Assembly: GCA_021160405.1 (NCBI GenBank)
Contig: JAGHCO010000184.1
Coordinates: forward strand, 1 to 7,680
Source of the DNA: Candidatus Aerophobota bacterium
Lineage (GTDB): Bacteria; Aerophobota; Aerophobia; Aerophobales; JAGHCO01
Length of the DNA stretch: 7,680 bases
Reading direction: 5' to 3'
Shown here in pieces: positions 5,918-7,680 of this stretch. Each line of letters begins with the position of its first letter. The stretch's first letter is position 1. The notes beneath the pieces were generated by a model that saw nothing but the letters and a program-made list of their open reading frames with translations, searched no databases and was not told where the DNA came from. Position numbers and translations under genes: made by a program.

Positions 5918-7123
5918 ATGATTAGCCTTGAAAAAGCTTTGGAAATTGTAAAAAGGGAAGTGAAAGTTCTACCTTCCGAAAAGGTAAAACTGCTTTCCTC
6001 TTTGAACAGAGTATTAGCTGAGGATATCTATTCTGAATTTGATATTCCTCAATTTAACAGAGCAGCTATGGATGGTTATGCAGTAATTGCTCAAGATACA
6101 ACCTCTGCCTGTTTAACTCATCCTGTTGTTTTAAAGATAGTAGATGAAGCCTCAGCCGGATTTAAGGCAAAATCAAGTGTTAGTTCAGGTAAAGCAGTTA
6201 GAATTATGACTGGTGCCATCTTGCCTGAAGGAGCTGATGCAGTAGTAATGTTTGAGGATACAGAATCAGAAAAAGATGAGGTAAAAATATTTCGTTCAGT
6301 GAAGCAAGGCAGGAATGTGAGTTTTTCTGGAGAGGATGTAAAAAAAGGTGAGAAAGTTCTTCCTCGCGGAACTTTTATTAGACCAGCAGAGGTAGGTATG
6401 CTTGCTTCCCTAAGTAAAGAAGAAGTTTGTGTAGTGAAAAAACCAAAGGTAGCCATTATCTCTACAGGGAGCGAACTAACAGAGCCTGGGGATGCTTTAA
6501 AGGAAGGGAAAATTTATGACAGTAACAGTTTTGCCCTTTTTTCCCAAGTTGTAAGCTGCGGTGGTCAACCTGAGAGAATTGGAATTGTCCCAGATGATGA
6601 AAAAGAGCTTTTACTTAAAGTTAAAGAAGCTCTTTCCTTTGATATTCTTCTTTTATCTGGTGGTGTATCTATGGGTAAGTATGATTTAGTAAAAGAGGTT
6701 TTAAGAAAAGCAGGGGTAAGAATGCTTTTCTGGAAAGTAGCTGTTAAGCCAGGAAAACCTACCTTCTTTGGGGTAAGAAATCACACTCTTGTTTTTGGAC
6801 TTCCGGGCTATCCAGTTTCTTCAATGATAAATTTTGAGAATCTGGTAAAACCAGCTATTTTTGAGATGCTTGGCCGAAAGGATTACAAGAGATTTAAGAT
6901 AAGGGCAACTTTAAAAGAGGAAATTAAAAACACCTCTAATAGGGAAAATTTTATCAGGGTTAAATTAATTGAACAGGAGGGAAAATATTTAGCTTATCCT
7001 GCTCCTTCCCAAAAATCAGGAGTTTTAAAATCAATGGTTTGGGCTAACGGAATTATTGCACTGCCAAAAGATGTAAGAAAAGTTGAAAGTGGGAAACAGG
7101 TTTTAGTGGAGATTTTAAGTTGA
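5918..7123 (+). CDS. moeA: Molybdopterin molybdenumtransferase MoeA
   Basis: A 401-residue cytoplasmic enzyme that inserts molybdate (or tungstate) into adenylylated molybdopterin, the step using the metal imported by WtpABC. Family segments in order: FNRAAMDGYAV (47-56), VRIMTGAILPEGADAVV (94-110), SGEDVKKGE (137-145), the MogA-like core ISTGSELTEPGDAL (181-194) and YDSNSF, LLSGGVSMGKYDLV (245-258), KPGKPTFFG (277-285) and VFGLPGYPVSSM (292-303). Asp52, Asp140 and Asp256 sit where functional Asp residues lie in E. coli MoeA. Length is normal. AAAGGGAGA precedes the ATG at 5918. The stop TGA overlaps the TTG start of moaA. The nearest upstream structure is the inverted-repeat element, and no clear promoter is seen between, so transcription probably comes from wtpABC. 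Confidence 0.95.
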   Translation: MISLEKALEIVKREVKVLPSEKVKLLSSLNRVLAEDIYSEFDIPQFNRAAMDGYAVIAQDTTSACLTHPVVLKIVDEASAGFKAKSSVSSGKAVRIMTGAILPEGADAVVMFEDTESEKDEVKIFRSVKQGRNVSFSGEDVKKGEKVLPRGTFIRPAEVGMLASLSKEEVCVVKKPKVAIISTGSELTEPGDALKEGKIYDSNSFALFSQVVSCGGQPERIGIVPDDEKELLLKVKEALSFDILLLSGGVSMGKYDLVKEVLRKAGVRMLFWKVAVKPGKPTFFGVRNHTLVFGLPGYPVSSMINFENLVKPAIFEMLGRKDYKRFKIRATLKEEIKNTSNRENFIRVKLIEQEGKYLAYPAPSQKSGVLKSMVWANGIIALPKDVRKVESGKQVLVEILS

Positions 7124-7680
7124 AAAAGGTTAACTATTTGCGGGTATCGGTAACGGATAGATGTAACTTTAACTGTATTTACTGCCGTCCTTATGAGAGA
7201 GTAAAGATTTTAGATAGAGCTGAGATTTTAAGTTTTGAGGAGATAACAAAATTTATTCGGTTAGCAGGAAGATGGGGGATAAAGAAAATAAGGATAACGG
7301 GGGGAGAGCCGCTGATAAGAAAAGATATAGTTAAATTGGTCAGTATGATTTCCAAGATAAAGGAAATAGAGTAGATTACTTTAACTACTAATGGAACAAG
7401 GTTAGAAAATTTTGCTGGTGATTTAAAAAGGGGGGGACTATCCCGAGTAAATGTAAGCTTAAATAGTTTAAATAGAAAAAAATTTGTTCAGGTTACAGGA
7501 TATGATGAGCTGCCAAAAGTCTTAAGAGGGATAAGAGCTGCCATGAAGGTAGGGTTAGAGCCTATAAAGATTAATGTAGTGGTTCTTAAAGGGATAAACG
7601 ATGAAGAGGTTAACAATTTTGTGGAATTTTCTCAAAAAAATTCCTTACCGGTTCGCTTTATAGAGTATATGCCCATAAAT
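7120..7680 (+). CDS. moaA: GTP 3',8-cyclase MoaA, interrupted by an in-frame TAG and cut by the window end
   Basis: The radical SAM enzyme that starts molybdopterin synthesis by cyclising GTP. The first 84 codons encode the N-terminal core: radical SAM cysteines Cys15, Cys19, Cys22 (CNFNCIYC) and the SAM-binding ITGGEP (59-64). Codon 85 is TAG (7372-7374). The same frame then continues without a stop to the window end for 102 codons with clear MoaA sequence: LTTNGTRL, RVNVSLNSL, KINVVVLKGINDEEV and RFIEYMP. Only about 187 of the roughly 320 expected codons are in view. Start is TTG at 7120, overlapping the moeA stop; the N-terminus lacks a few residues usual before NYLRVSVTDRCN. Options are a recent nonsense mutation, a sequencing error, or read-through/recoding of TAG. 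No new start lies soon after the TAG, so a working split protein is unlikely. Confidence 0.85.
7372..7374 (+). other. In-frame amber codon within moaA
   Basis: TAG separates KEIE from ITLTTNG. In MoaA proteins this position is usually a charged or polar residue such as Asp or Glu, so a single G-to-T change from GAG would explain it. None of the six genes with a visible stop here uses TAG: they end in TAA (activator, mobB, wtpA) or TGA (wtpB, wtpC, moeA). That small sample is compatible with TAG reassignment but does not show it. Confidence 0.85.

Overview
The window comes from an AT-rich bacterial chromosome, probably that of a strict anaerobe. The bacterial signs are sigma-70-type promoters, an NtrC-family sigma-54 activator, and two classic bacterial riboswitches with intrinsic terminators. 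The gene content (tungstate/molybdate uptake, molybdopterin synthesis and guanylation) fits an organism that depends on W- or Mo-pterin oxidoreductases such as formate dehydrogenase or aldehyde:ferredoxin oxidoreductase. WtpA has a type I signal peptide without a lipobox cysteine, which weakly favours a diderm cell. The lineage cannot be fixed from this window.

Left part (1-1999, minus strand): positions 122-1510 encode a sigma-54-dependent activator whose receiver domain has lost its catalytic residues (acidic pair to Ser-Ser, phospho-acceptor Asp to Asn, conserved Lys to Glu). About 290 bp upstream lies a cyclic-di-GMP-I (GEMM-I) riboswitch with its own promoter, aptamer and terminator. The space between terminator and gene holds no ORF but has several inverted repeats, including two near-identical dyads 22 bp apart.

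Right part (2066-7680, plus strand): a cofactor-metal locus reads mobB, a Moco/Tuco-type riboswitch plus terminator, wtpA-wtpB-wtpC (tungstate/molybdate ABC importer), a 108-bp MITE-like inverted-repeat element, moeA and moaA. wtpB/wtpC and moeA/moaA overlap at stop/start codons and wtpA/wtpB are 3 bp apart, so these genes are probably co-transcribed. The riboswitch would let the finished cofactor turn off metal import and the downstream synthesis genes, while mobB lies upstream of that switch.

Main points of interest: (1) moaA carries an in-frame TAG at codon 85, followed by at least 102 codons of intact MoaA sequence; (2) both riboswitches have sequence-evident antiterminators; (3) the pseudo-receiver activator sits downstream of a c-di-GMP riboswitch; (4) the MITE-like element supplies the last codons and stop of wtpC.
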